Below are positions 1 to 8,993 of a DNA stretch of 44,921 nt, piece by piece. The notes under the pieces are model-generated. The model saw nothing but the letters and a program-made list of their open reading frames with translations. It had not been told where the DNA came from and made no database searches. This DNA comes from Candidatus Poribacteria bacterium. Lineage in GTDB: Bacteria > Poribacteria > WGA-4E > WGA-3G. The stretch is from contig VXMD01000016.1 of the NCBI GenBank assembly GCA_009841255.1, positions 1-44,921 on the forward strand, read 5' to 3'. A program made the position numbers and the translations under genes. Numbering within the stretch: position 1 is the first letter of the stretch; each line of letters begins with the position of its first letter.

Positions 1-72
1 ACACCTACTGAAACGCCTACTAAAACACCTACTGGAACACCTACTGAAACGCCTATCTTTACGCCAACGCCG
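1..72 (+). repeat. 12-nt tandem repeat encoding T-P-T-X
   Basis: Units of the type ACNCCTACTRAA repeat in frame across the first 70 bases and encode TPTE, TPTK, TPTG, TPTE and TP. The array is cut by the window edge, so its true length is unknown. Confidence 0.7.
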
Positions 73-621
73 ACAGATGTCGAAATTATGAACTTTGTGT
101 CGCAGTCTCCAAAAAGAACAAAAGAAATCCATGCGGCAGTGACCGCACAGACAAAAAACTACGTGCAAGAGCGGCTAAAGGCACTCGTTGACTGCGGCAA
201 AATCATAAAAATCAAACGCGGTTATTATGTTCTAAATGCCGACTTGATGACGCGGACAGAGGAACAGAACGCGTGGACGGTGAACCTGCTCCTGAATCTA
301 TACGACAAGGAGATGGCAAAGATATTCTCGAGACCGGACATTGACTATGAGGAACTGCAATCTATCATGGACACGCTTTATCGGTGTGCGATGGTAGTCG
401 AAAGAACGCTAAAGCGGTGGTATCTGGTGCATCGGGGTTATGACAGCAATGCCCGCCAAGCGCAAGAGGATGCGAAGCAAAAGACAACCCAACGAGAAAA
501 GCAGGCACTTGAAAACGCCCCGCCTGAAGATCAGGTGATCGTGATTCGCGAATATGACGAGACGATGCGAGAGGTCTTAGCGAAACTTCCGGGAAAGGAT
601 CTCAAAAAACGGACGGTTTGA
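1..621 (+). CDS. Winged-helix DNA-binding protein, possible small terminase (5' partial)
   Basis: The frame is open from base 1, so the gene begins upstream of the window. The first ~23 residues are a T-P-T-X linker (12-nt DNA unit). A winged-helix-like domain follows from about position 88: helices around KRTKEIHAAVTAQ and YVQERLKALVDCGK, then a wing IKIKRGYYVL. The second half is helical and charged and ends in a basic tail. It stops 5 nt before the large terminase gene. A DNA-binding protein directly before terL suggests the small terminase or packaging-recognition subunit, but I recognise no specific family. A T/P-rich linker is unusual for that role and may join another domain upstream. 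The internal ATG at 88 has no convincing Shine-Dalgarno sequence. Confidence 0.6.
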   Translation, partial: TPTETPTKTPTGTPTETPIFTPTPTDVEIMNFVSQSPKRTKEIHAAVTAQTKNYVQERLKALVDCGKIIKIKRGYYVLNADLMTRTEEQNAWTVNLLLNLYDKEMAKIFSRPDIDYEELQSIMDTLYRCAMVVERTLKRWYLVHRGYDSNARQAQEDAKQKTTQREKQALENAPPEDQVIVIREYDETMREVLAKLPGKDLKKRTV

Positions 622-626
622 TGTAA

Positions 627-2075
627 ATGCACTATGCGTATCGTTTCAGTTCTGGCAAGTTTGGGATTTACGGCAAAATGCTGGACTTATGGGAGTCAAC
701 GGCGAGCGTAAAGGTTGCGGGTGGCACCTACGATGCGGGGAAGACATTTAGTCTTTGTGCGTATATGGATACGCTTGCGAACGAGTTTGAAGGCGCTCGA
801 ATGACGTTCGTGCATCGAAGTCTGAGTCGTGTCTATCGGAATATCCTGCCCACCTACTATAAATACCTCGGCTATACGCCGACGAGTCGGGATGCCCCGA
901 ATCCAACGGATGTCACGCGTTTCGGGGGTGAGAAGCCGGAGTTTTTTGAGTATCTGAACGGGACGCGTATCTACGTGAATGGGCTGGATAAGCCGCAGAA
1001 CCTGCTATCCGATTTTTTCGATGCGGCATTCGTCAACCAGTGTGAGCTGCTCCGTTTCGAAGCGTGGGACGAGTTGACGGGTCGTGTTACAGAACGTGCA
1101 GGCATCATGCCGATTGCGCAGTTAGTCGGGGATTGCAATCCGAGTGTCCCGAATCACTGGATTCGCCAGCAAGCAAAGGAAGGGAAACTTCAGTATTTTT
1201 CGCTCTCCTTTTTAGATAATCCGGAGATTATCAATCAGCAGGATCCGAAGTTGCCGGAATTCAAAAGGGCGTTTGAAAACAACCCGGATCCGAAACTTCT
1301 CAAGAAGATTGAACACCTGTTCACCGATAGCGGTTTTCGGAGAGTGCAGAAACTCAAGAATTTAGAGGGCTTACGTTTCAAACGAGGCTTTCTGGGGTTA
1401 TGGGGTTCCGGTGAGGATTTAGTCTTTGAAGAGTTTGACCCTGAGATCCACATTGTCAATACAAACACCGCGATTATGCCGAACTGGCCGCGGTATCTGA
1501 GTGTCGACTGGGGGTATCGGGATGCAGCGAGCGTGATTTGGTGGGCACATGCCCCAGATGACAGGCTGTATGCCTACAAGGAGATCTACAAAGCGGGGTT
1601 GATCAAACCCGACTTGATACAGTTGATACTGGATAACTGTGATCGCGACGAGAAGCGGAAGATACGGTATGCGGCGGTAGACTCTGCGGATCAGGACGGC
1701 GTGGCGCAGTTGGAGCTCGCCGGTTTTCGAGTCAATCAACCCGCAAAGGACCGGGTTGCACAGATTCAGGCTGTGCAAAGACGGCTGAAAGTCGACGAAA
1801 CCGGTCAACCGGCGATTTTCTTTTTACGGGATCGGTTGGTGCATCCGCCAGACGAAAATCTGAAAGAAAAGTATCTACCTGTTGAGGTCACCGATGAGTT
1901 CTTGGGTTTGAGTTATAGCGAGAAACGGACAGGTAACCCGCAAAAGGACGATGCCGAGACGGATGGAGAACAGCATGGCATCGATGGCACGAGTTATCTG
2001 GTGCGGACCCTGGAAAAAGGACCGCGCAGCGTTGGGAGTGGAAGGGTCATTCACGGCAGTGTGAAGATGAGGTGA
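627..2075 (+). CDS. terL: Phage terminase large subunit
   Basis: DNA-packaging motor ATPase and nuclease of tailed phages. The N-terminal ATPase domain has a Walker A-type loop at residues ~32-40 (GGTYDAGKT) and a hydrophobic strand FFDAAFVNQCE near residue 130 as a Walker B candidate. The C-terminal RNase H-like nuclease begins near residue 290 with LSVDWGYRD (first acidic catalytic residue) and continues through a conserved AAVDSADQDG segment. The 482-residue length is normal for the family. It starts 5 nt after the upstream gene, and its stop is 1 nt before the portal start (TGACATG), so the three genes are translationally coupled. Confidence 0.93.
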   Translation: MHYAYRFSSGKFGIYGKMLDLWESTASVKVAGGTYDAGKTFSLCAYMDTLANEFEGARMTFVHRSLSRVYRNILPTYYKYLGYTPTSRDAPNPTDVTRFGGEKPEFFEYLNGTRIYVNGLDKPQNLLSDFFDAAFVNQCELLRFEAWDELTGRVTERAGIMPIAQLVGDCNPSVPNHWIRQQAKEGKLQYFSLSFLDNPEIINQQDPKLPEFKRAFENNPDPKLLKKIEHLFTDSGFRRVQKLKNLEGLRFKRGFLGLWGSGEDLVFEEFDPEIHIVNTNTAIMPNWPRYLSVDWGYRDAASVIWWAHAPDDRLYAYKEIYKAGLIKPDLIQLILDNCDRDEKRKIRYAAVDSADQDGVAQLELAGFRVNQPAKDRVAQIQAVQRRLKVDETGQPAIFFLRDRLVHPPDENLKEKYLPVEVTDEFLGLSYSEKRTGNPQKDDAETDGEQHGIDGTSYLVRTLEKGPRSVGSGRVIHGSVKMR

Positions 2076-2076
2076 C

Positions 2077-3489
2077 ATGAATCTACAACGAACACTTCAA
2101 AGCGTCAACACTAGGCTTTTCGGTAGGGACCCAAGAGCGGTCGCACGGTCACGGGCACGGAACATACGGGCATTGGCGGGGGGTCGCGTCTCGATGCAGG
2201 ATCCGCACCGTCAACAGACGATGTATCATGTCGCACCGCCGGAACGCTCACAAAGTGTCTGGCAGCTGAAAAACTGGACAGAAGAAGAGTTGATGCGTCT
2301 GCCGGTCGATCAGTTCATGAAAGTCGTGACGAGCATTAGCCCGGAAGTCAACAAGGCATACACGGATTTCCTGCGGAATGCGAACGAGTCTTGGGGCTAC
2401 CAAGTGACACCGAAAGGTGCCACGCCCATCATTGACGACTTCTTTGAGAGACTTGAGAGGAAACACCATGACCCGGATGTGTTGATTGATAGAGTGTTCG
2501 CCGGCATCTACAAAGGCGGTGCTATTTTTTGGGAGCTCGAACTCAACGAAACGGCGGACATGGCGATGGACATCGCAGTGATGGACCCGTATGTGGCGCG
2601 TTTCAATCGGGTGGGTAACGATTGGCGGTTGGGTCAATGGCAGCACGGGAAATGGAAGCCCCTTCACGAGGATCCGACGGTGATGTATGTGCCGTTCAAC
2701 ACGAGTCCGAACGAACCCTTCGGCAAGTCTATGTTGGAATCGGCACCCTTAGATGTGATTCGGATGATCGGTGTCATGCACGACTTCCGACGGGTCTTGG
2801 AATCCCAGGGCTGGGCGCGTTCGGATTTCACGGTCGACACTGAGAAGTTAAGAGACTTCATGCCCGCGGATGTTATCGGTGATGTTGAGGCGGAGGACCA
2901 GTTTATTCAGGACTTCCTCAACGGTATCAACGAGAAGTACTCGTCCTTGAAACCCAATGAGGGATATGGGCACTTGGACATCGTGACCGTGAATATGCCG
3001 AAAGGTGGTCAGATGCAGACCTCGTTCTTCGGGTTAGTGGACGGACTGATGCGATTGTATGACAGACGGGTCGGTCGAGCGACGGGGTCAACCCCCATAA
3101 AACAACATAGCAATGAGGCGGTCGCCGAGACGCATGCAGTGGAACAAAGAAAAGATTACCGCATCAACATATCGAGTATCCAGTCCACGGTGGCGGGCGT
3201 GTTTTCAACGCTACTCGGGTATGTGCTGCGTGCTGAGGGTCGGCAAGGGAAAGTGATGTTCTATTTCGAGAACACCCCAGATCCCCAAGATGTTAAAGCC
3301 ATCGCGGAAGCCGAGGGTGTCAAGATTGAGAATCTTACGAAACTTAAACAACTCCAGGATATGGATGGGATCGAGGCAGACGTTTACGAGGATGCCGTGA
3401 ACAAATACAAGGCAGAAAAAAACAAGCATTCGGCGGGGATTCGAGTTTTTGGAGGCATCGGTGTTCAGCACCGACAATCGCCCGATTAA
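2077..3489 (+). CDS. Phage portal protein
   Basis: Predicted dodecameric portal through which DNA enters the capsid. At 470 residues directly after terL it has the size and place of a portal. The central part fits the DUF935/Mu gp29-like portal pattern: a helical clip/stem (SPEVNKAYTDFLRN), DRVFAGIYKGGAIFWELEL, then MYVPFNTSPNEPFGKSMLESA and the crown helices GLMRLYDRRVGRATGSTPIKQHSNEA. A charged C-terminal helix follows. The ATG overlaps the terminase end region. Portal is firm from context and length; the exact portal subfamily is an inference. Confidence 0.85.
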   Translation: MNLQRTLQSVNTRLFGRDPRAVARSRARNIRALAGGRVSMQDPHRQQTMYHVAPPERSQSVWQLKNWTEEELMRLPVDQFMKVVTSISPEVNKAYTDFLRNANESWGYQVTPKGATPIIDDFFERLERKHHDPDVLIDRVFAGIYKGGAIFWELELNETADMAMDIAVMDPYVARFNRVGNDWRLGQWQHGKWKPLHEDPTVMYVPFNTSPNEPFGKSMLESAPLDVIRMIGVMHDFRRVLESQGWARSDFTVDTEKLRDFMPADVIGDVEAEDQFIQDFLNGINEKYSSLKPNEGYGHLDIVTVNMPKGGQMQTSFFGLVDGLMRLYDRRVGRATGSTPIKQHSNEAVAETHAVEQRKDYRINISSIQSTVAGVFSTLLGYVLRAEGRQGKVMFYFENTPDPQDVKAIAEAEGVKIENLTKLKQLQDMDGIEADVYEDAVNKYKAEKNKHSAGIRVFGGIGVQHRQSPD

Positions 3490-3506
3490 AAGAAAGGAGA
3501 CGCATT

Positions 3507-4829
3507 ATGGAAGATATACGACTTTTACCAGTCACGATCGGTACCCGTGCAATGCACGAGGATTTACCAGAAGAGGATGATGATAAATTTTGGCTTCGGA
3601 TTATCGCGAGCAATGACAAATTGGACAGACACAACTCCATGATGGATCCGAAGACGACGCTGAAAAACTTTGAGAAAGATGCGAAAGCGAAGCTGGGCGT
3701 GAGTTTAAAGGACCATCACGGGTTCTACGGTTCCCGCTCTTTCGGGTATGGACGCTCAGTGGATGCGAAACTCACTGACGAGAACGAGTTGCTGATCGAC
3801 TTTTTCATTCTCAAGGCAATGGATTATTCAAATTCGCATTTCAAGAGTGCCGAGCAGTTAATCCGTGCGATTGAGCATGAGTTAGTGAATCAGGTCTCTA
3901 TCGGGTTTTATAATGCGCGTGAGATTTGCAATTTATGTAACCTGCCCATCCGCCGCTATTCCTATTGGGATTGGGAGCCCGAACGTGAGGGGCAATGCAC
4001 CCACAAGATGGGCAAGAAGTACGAGAACAAAAACGGCAAAATGGAGACGGCGAGCTATACCGTCTACGACGCCCGGCTCAAGGAGGTTTCCCTCGTTGAG
4101 TTTGGGTCTAACCGACACACTTCCATCGAAAAGAAAAGGTTTGGCGACACGGATGTCTGTGATGAAGTCTCTGGTGCCTTGCGCTGGATTTTTACGCAGA
4201 AGCAGGAAGGCCACCCCTTTTCAAATGAGATGCGAAGTTTCATGGAGGAACTCCTAATGAACGATCAAGAATGGATTACAAGCCTACGCGATAAGCTGAA
4301 TATCCCGGACATCCAACCGACCGATGACCCAGAGAAGGTTGTGGAGGCAGTCCAGACGGAGGTATCAAAACTTCGCGAACAAGATGCCGATCGCAACAAG
4401 CAGCATGTTATTTCTCTGCGTGATGCTTTAAGTTTGAAGGACGTGCGGTCAACGGATGATCTCGACACTGTTGTGGAGAAAGCGAAGACGGAGATCGAGG
4501 GTATCCGCGAGACGGTTGAAACCCAGAGAGACGAGATCGCGGACCTACAGGCAGATGCAGAAGCCGGTAAGACGTATCGCGAAGCACGCGTGGATGAAGC
4601 GATCAAACAGGGCAACCGTGCGTATGGCGATGACTTCGATGAAGCGTATCACCGCGAATACTACGGTGCGATGCCGATGGATCAGTTGGAGAAACACATC
4701 GCCCATAACAAGAAGAAAGGCGATGAGGCGTTACCTGCCGGCAGACGCACGCAGGATACGCATGAACCGCCCCCAGAACGAGAGAAGATGGGTACGCGTC
4801 AACGGCAACGTCGGACGCGGAGACGATAA
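3507..4829 (+). CDS. Prohead protease fused to scaffold-like coiled coil
   Basis: Residues ~1-215 resemble HK97-type prohead proteases: a conserved His in SLKDHHG (H70/H71), the GYGRSVDAKL strand, a Ser in NQVSIGFYN (S131), and the closing VYDARLKEVSLVEFGSN segment. A zinc-ribbon-like insertion sits between the catalytic Ser and the last strand (C141, C144, C164, H166). Residues ~250-400 are acidic and helical with a repeated LRDxLxxxDxxxxDDxxxVVExxxTE pattern, typical of a scaffold cleaved off during maturation. It therefore looks like a protease-scaffold fusion. A strong AAAGGAG precedes the ATG. The protease call rests on motif order and position between portal and capsid genes. Confidence 0.75.
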   Translation: MEDIRLLPVTIGTRAMHEDLPEEDDDKFWLRIIASNDKLDRHNSMMDPKTTLKNFEKDAKAKLGVSLKDHHGFYGSRSFGYGRSVDAKLTDENELLIDFFILKAMDYSNSHFKSAEQLIRAIEHELVNQVSIGFYNAREICNLCNLPIRRYSYWDWEPEREGQCTHKMGKKYENKNGKMETASYTVYDARLKEVSLVEFGSNRHTSIEKKRFGDTDVCDEVSGALRWIFTQKQEGHPFSNEMRSFMEELLMNDQEWITSLRDKLNIPDIQPTDDPEKVVEAVQTEVSKLREQDADRNKQHVISLRDALSLKDVRSTDDLDTVVEKAKTEIEGIRETVETQRDEIADLQADAEAGKTYREARVDEAIKQGNRAYGDDFDEAYHREYYGAMPMDQLEKHIAHNKKKGDEALPAGRRTQDTHEPPPEREKMGTRQRQRRTRRR

Positions 4830-4898
4830 CAGAGGGGTTATAGGTTCGCTTAGAGCGTCGCAACCCAACCAACACCCAATACAGGAGGAATAGGAACG

Positions 4899-5435
4899 AT
4901 GGCAATGAAAGAACACCCATTTGTGGTGACGACCAGTATCCCGCACGATAATTCGACCATCACATACGATGTAACGAAGCCGAACCGTAGCACGGCAGTC
5001 GGGAAGGTCTATAAGATAAATTCGGCGGGGAAGGCAGAGTTACCCGCGGATGGAGAGGCATTCGACGGCGTGATTATCGCTGTAGACAGCACGCATATCA
5101 CAGCGGCTTACATGTTCGGCGGGTTGCGGGTCCCAATTGCGAACAGCGCAACGATCGCACGCGGCGATAAACTTGTCGCTGGGATTGGCGCGAGCAATGC
5201 GAAAGGATATGTGAAAGCAGTGAGCGCCCCTGCGGCTTTACCGGCGGATATCGCTGCACTTGCCGCGGATGGGGATGTCGATTCTGATGCGAAGATACGG
5301 ACGACCCAAAACGCTGTGCGGACACAAGTTAACAACGTATCGGAAACGGTGGTTGACGTGCTTGACGCGCTGAAGGGTAAAGGCTCGGTGCTGGAATTTG
5401 ACACAACGCACGCCCTTCTGGCGTTTCCGGGATAG
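4899..5435 (+). CDS. Capsid decoration/stabilisation protein
   Basis: A 178-residue beta-rich protein between protease and major capsid genes, the usual place for head-decoration proteins (lambda gpD or DUF2190-like). The sequence shows repeated strand patterns (GKVYKINSAGKAEL, FDGVIIAVDSTHITAAYMFGG, ARGDKLVAGIGASNAKGYVKAV) of the DUF2190-like fold, followed by a helical C-terminus. AGGAGG lies 10 nt upstream of the ATG. The role is inferred from position and fold pattern; no catalytic function is expected. Confidence 0.65.
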   Translation: MAMKEHPFVVTTSIPHDNSTITYDVTKPNRSTAVGKVYKINSAGKAELPADGEAFDGVIIAVDSTHITAAYMFGGLRVPIANSATIARGDKLVAGIGASNAKGYVKAVSAPAALPADIAALAADGDVDSDAKIRTTQNAVRTQVNNVSETVVDVLDALKGKGSVLEFDTTHALLAFPG

Positions 5436-5488
5436 TTCCGAGTTACCAGTACTGGACCCTGGCAACTTAAAAAAAGGAGAAAGACAAA

Positions 5489-6850
5489 ATGGCTTTAATG
5501 ACGACACGAGAAGTCGTAGAAAGGTATGGGAATGCGTCGCAACGTGCCGGGCTTGTCGAGCAAGCCGCGGATGCGGGCATGCCGTTTTCTGCGTATCTCG
5601 ATTCTCAATACGATCCAGAGAAAGACGGCGAGTTGGGTGCCGATGATGAACGTCTCTCGGCGTTTGAAGTGGTGCTTGATGAGTTAGAGATGACCACCGT
5701 CTGCAACCCGGCTGCGGGTGTTTGGCCGACTCGCTGTGAGGAAGTGATTGGCGATCCTGCCAGAGAGTTGGCACTCAAAGAGATGTGCTTGAACGCGTAT
5801 CGGAGCACGGTGTATCGCCCGCAGATCGAAGCGGCGGCACGCAAAGCCGAAAGACGTTCGCGTTGGGAACGCGCCGGCACTTTTCAGGATGTCCATGACA
5901 CCCCACCGGGTTCAACGCTCACCCCTTACCACGATGCGATGGCACACTGGGACGAAGATGTGGAAGTCGATATCGCGCTTGAGGAATTGACGACCCGCAT
6001 GGCGGAGACGAGCAAGAAAGATTACCGCGCCACGATCCTGAAATACGATGAAGATGCGTTCCGTGAGGAGCAGCGGACCCCTGGGGCGGATCCCCCGATG
6101 GCAGGCTTCGACACCTCCGAACGCCCGATCCAGCCGAAAAAGCGGATGCTGGCGATCCCGTTCACGTATGAACATCTCCGAGAAGTCGAGTTCATTGATA
6201 AAGCGATGGAACACGTTGAGGAGATCGGTGTCCAGCGGATTATGGCGAAAGTCGACGAAGGGCTTGAAACGATGTTTCATGGTGCCGGTGGCGACGATCT
6301 CGGTGGCACGATAATTCGGCTTCAGGAATTGGATGCAGCGGCGACGACCTCCATGACCCCGAAAGCGTGGCTCGCTATCCAGAAGAAGTTCAAACGCTCG
6401 TATATGTTGACATCCGCGATCGGGTATGACCCGGATATCACGGATCTCCAGTTGGCAAAGATCGCTGACACGAATGTGATGTTAGTGAACATGAACGAGC
6501 GTCCCAACGCTGTCATGAGCGGGTATGGCGGCAGCTTCTCTGTGATGAACCAGTTGTCGCAAGGGATTCAGGTCGGCTGGCACGACTACCTTCAAAACCG
6601 GATTCAGGCGGGTACCGGAAACAGTGCGACGACGCACAACGCTTTTGTCGTGTATGACAAGCGGAAAGCCGTCGAGTATGTGTCCCAAATGAACACCGAC
6701 ATCATCGAGACAACGCGCGATATGCTCAAGCAGGTCGAATACATCATCTGCTCTGAGATTTGGGGCTGGATTTCGTATCAGCCGAAGAAAGCGATCTATA
6801 TCGTCGCGCTCGGTGCAACGGGTGCCAAGGCACTGAAGGTTTTAGAATAG
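5489..6850 (+). CDS. Major capsid protein
   Basis: 453-residue protein after the decoration gene, with AAAAAGGAG upstream of the ATG, consistent with high expression. The layout suits an HK97-fold coat protein: a charged N-arm (1-150), an E-loop region, an alpha-rich P domain (FIDKAMEHVEEIGVQRIMAKVDEGLETMFHGAGGDDLGGTI), and a closing A domain with KRKAVEYVSQMNTDI and a final hydrophobic strand. No direct family motif is unmistakable, so the call depends on synteny (portal, protease, decoration, capsid, connectors), length and fold pattern. Confidence 0.78.
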   Translation: MALMTTREVVERYGNASQRAGLVEQAADAGMPFSAYLDSQYDPEKDGELGADDERLSAFEVVLDELEMTTVCNPAAGVWPTRCEEVIGDPARELALKEMCLNAYRSTVYRPQIEAAARKAERRSRWERAGTFQDVHDTPPGSTLTPYHDAMAHWDEDVEVDIALEELTTRMAETSKKDYRATILKYDEDAFREEQRTPGADPPMAGFDTSERPIQPKKRMLAIPFTYEHLREVEFIDKAMEHVEEIGVQRIMAKVDEGLETMFHGAGGDDLGGTIIRLQELDAAATTSMTPKAWLAIQKKFKRSYMLTSAIGYDPDITDLQLAKIADTNVMLVNMNERPNAVMSGYGGSFSVMNQLSQGIQVGWHDYLQNRIQAGTGNSATTHNAFVVYDKRKAVEYVSQMNTDIIETTRDMLKQVEYIICSEIWGWISYQPKKAIYIVALGATGAKALKVLE

Positions 6851-6946
6851 CAGGAAACCGGAAGATTGGAAGGACGAAGAAAAGGGGACGGATGGGTCGA
6901 CGCTTCCTGTCTTTATCTTTCAGTCTTCCACGCAAGGATGTGTGGA

Positions 6947-7453
6947 ATGCCAGCGACGATACTCACTTCCCAACATTACGATGCCGTGCGGGGGTTGATT
7001 GCGCCGGATGTAACTGCGTCGCATATCTCTGATGCCTACTTGTCGCAGCAACCCTTCGCGCCGGACGCAGAACGTCAGGTTCGCAAACGTCTCTCCGCGG
7101 AGGGCATTGATGTGGACACACTGACGGGCGACGATCGAGAGGTAGCACTTCTGGCGATGATGCACGCCTGTGCGGCGGAGTTGTCTTTGACGGTGCCACA
7201 GATTTTACGGACCACGCAACTCGAGATCCTCACGGAGGTGCAATCCATCGACTGGCAGGAGAAGCGGGCATTCCATCTCTCGAAGGTCGAAGAGAAGATC
7301 GCTGAGGTCGTGGAGAGCGTGGTTTCCACATCGGGGAGTGCCTCCAGCAAAGGGACACGCAGACTCCCGTTCGCCGCAGTCGGCACGGAGCGTCGAGAGG
7401 TCGGGGAACCGAGGTTTCCTTATCGGAGGGTCCCCCTCACTTACAACGATTAA
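6947..7453 (+). CDS. Head-tail connector protein
   Basis: 169-residue helical protein directly after the capsid gene, the position of the gp6-like adaptor ring in siphoviruses. It starts MPATILTSQHYDAVRGLIAP. I chose ATG 6947 because AAGGA lies 8 nt upstream; the longer open frame back to 6866 runs through unlikely coding sequence. Several amphipathic helices (DREVALLAMMHACAAELSLTVPQI, WQEKRAFHLSKVEEKIAEVVESVV) precede a basic tail. Role inferred from place and helical content. Confidence 0.55.
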   Translation: MPATILTSQHYDAVRGLIAPDVTASHISDAYLSQQPFAPDAERQVRKRLSAEGIDVDTLTGDDREVALLAMMHACAAELSLTVPQILRTTQLEILTEVQSIDWQEKRAFHLSKVEEKIAEVVESVVSTSGSASSKGTRRLPFAAVGTERREVGEPRFPYRRVPLTYND

Positions 7454-7496
7454 ACCGTGAGTGAGCGAACCGTTAACCAACAGCCAATGGTAAATC

Positions 7497-7838
7497 ATGG
7501 TCAGATTTCGGATTCCGCCCCAACACAAGGAAACCGTGACGATTGTGCGGAAGTCGGCGTATGAAAGCACGGATGAGGCGACTGTCGCTGAAGATGTCGT
7601 CTGTCTGCTTGCGCCCGAGAGCGATGGTCGGTCTCGGCAAGATGCCGTCCGGGTGAGTGCAGGCGTTCCGATCGGTCAATCCGACTGGACGGCTTTGCTT
7701 GAGAAACCCAACCCTGCTATCGCAAAAGGCGATTTCCTGATCCGTTCCGATGGGACAGCGTTCCGGGTGGAAAATATTATTTTCATGACAGGCTCCGGTG
7801 TCATGCAACTTCAACTGAAAGCACAAAGCGTGTTGTAG
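7497..7838 (+). CDS. Head-closure (stopper) protein candidate
   Basis: 113-residue beta-rich small protein in the slot of SPP1 gp16/HK97 gp7-type stoppers, between the connector and the tail-completion gene. The pattern FRIPPQHKETVTIVRKSAY ... ATVAEDVVCLLAPES ... KGDFLIRSDGTAFRVENIIFM matches the usual strand order of head-tail joining proteins. The start has no obvious Shine-Dalgarno sequence. Function inferred from size, strand pattern and context. Confidence 0.5.
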   Translation: MVRFRIPPQHKETVTIVRKSAYESTDEATVAEDVVCLLAPESDGRSRQDAVRVSAGVPIGQSDWTALLEKPNPAIAKGDFLIRSDGTAFRVENIIFMTGSGVMQLQLKAQSVL

Positions 7839-7858
7839 AACCACAAGGAGGTTCACAC

Positions 7859-8437
7859 ATGAGATCTGCAGTCTATCCCCTCCTGTGGGGAATGGCGTTT
7901 TTGCTAATGGCGTTTTTACTGGTGATGGGATACGAATGCGTCTTTGGCGATATTCCGAATACGTACACCTGCACCCTCACCGATGTCGACAAGCAGGTTT
8001 ACGACGGCGATACGATAAAGGATGTGCGTGTCTTAATCTTACCCTACGATTTTATCCCTGAAGACTACGGCGCGCCGTGGCCGGGTGTTTTCATCACCGA
8101 ACGCGGCATCGAGATCGAGACCGACATCCGTATCGCTGGCATCGATACCCCAGAAAGACGCACATCTACGAAAAACTCCGACGGCTCTCTCCGATCGGAA
8201 GCGAGTCGTGCGAGAGAGAAAGCAGCAGCTGCCGCCGCACGTCAGGCACTCATTGAGATGTTGAAAGCCAACGATAACCGATTCAGCATGTCCGATCCAA
8301 TTCTGGGCAAGTATGCCGGTCGGACGGTCGCGGATGTCGCCGTCAATGAGATGGACGTTGGCATGTATTTGATCCTAAACGGGCATGCCAAACCCTACAG
8401 CGGCGGCACGAAACCCGATTGGGACTGGGGAAAGTAA
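7859..8437 (+). CDS. Membrane-anchored staphylococcal-nuclease-type (thermonuclease) protein
   Basis: 192 residues. Residues ~7-25 form a transmembrane helix (LLWGMAFLLMAFLLVMGY). An SNase domain follows with all key residues visible: D51 in YDGDTIKDV, R91 in IRIAGIDTPE, D96, T97, E99, and R155 in LGKYAGRTVADV. These match D21, R35, D40, T41, E43 and R87 of the staphylococcal enzyme. A Ca2+-dependent nuclease acting at the outer face of the inner membrane is predicted. AAGGAGG lies 7 nt before the ATG and the stop overlaps the next start (TAATG), so it is a true member of the head-tail operon. Possible roles are host DNA breakdown, exclusion of incoming DNA, or help at DNA entry. Confidence 0.85.
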   Translation: MRSAVYPLLWGMAFLLMAFLLVMGYECVFGDIPNTYTCTLTDVDKQVYDGDTIKDVRVLILPYDFIPEDYGAPWPGVFITERGIEIETDIRIAGIDTPERRTSTKNSDGSLRSEASRAREKAAAAAARQALIEMLKANDNRFSMSDPILGKYAGRTVADVAVNEMDVGMYLILNGHAKPYSGGTKPDWDWGK

Positions 8438-8949
8438 TGATTGGCATCAATTTCGATACACTTTTGCGAACGGAAGTTTTCATATCGCGGATTTCGTCAG
8501 CGTTGGGGGATTTCCGAAGATTGTTCACAGACTATCTTGCGCCGTTTGCTTACGCCGAGATCGACGATATTTTTGAAACAGAAGGTCGCGGCTCATGGGC
8601 AGCGGTGGACCCGATCTATGCCGCCCGCAAAGCCGTATCCCACCCAGGAAAAGGGATATTGGAGCGCGAGGGCACCTATCGGAATGCGGCGACACATCCG
8701 AACCATCCAGGCAGTTTGGTTGAGGTGAGTCAGACGGAGTTGGTATTGGGTGTGCGGGGCACGTATTTCGAGTCGACGTTCGGGGCGAATTATCCGGGGC
8801 TGCATGAAGCAGGGAACGACGACCAGAATCTCTCGGCGCGTCCGGTGTATGAACTCATCGCCGCAGGCGAACGCTTTGAGCAACGGATGGGTCAACTCGG
8901 TGAGAAATGGTCCCGTGAGGAGATCCGCAAAATCACACCCTCACGATGA
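8437..8949 (+). CDS. Tail-completion / virion morphogenesis protein (HK97 gp10 or Mu gpG-like)
   Basis: The start at 8437 overlaps the nuclease stop (TAATG) and gives MIGINFDTLLRTEV, 170 residues. The YLAPFAYAEIDDIFETEGRGSWAAVDPIYAARKAVSHPGKGIL segment is characteristic of phage virion morphogenesis proteins of the Mu gpG type ('W..L...t...K'), followed by RPVYELIAAGERFEQRMGQ as the C-terminal helix. It sits between head-closure and lysis genes. It likely acts in joining head and tail or completing the tail. Confidence 0.65.
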   Translation: MIGINFDTLLRTEVFISRISSALGDFRRLFTDYLAPFAYAEIDDIFETEGRGSWAAVDPIYAARKAVSHPGKGILEREGTYRNAATHPNHPGSLVEVSQTELVLGVRGTYFESTFGANYPGLHEAGNDDQNLSARPVYELIAAGERFEQRMGQLGEKWSREEIRKITPSR

Positions 8950-8993
8950 TAGGGAGGCTGTGATTTCGCAGCGACACTACAAAGGAATTTTAG

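Noticed and set aside
2622..2843. 73-codon ORF inside the portal gene and similar shadows on both strands of 1-31 kb
   Set aside because: They overlap long syntenic phage genes with good ribosome sites and show unlikely amino-acid composition.
4456..4893. 145-codon basic ORF in another frame of the protease gene
   Set aside because: Arg-rich shadow of the acidic scaffold region; no ribosome site and complete overlap with a well-supported gene.
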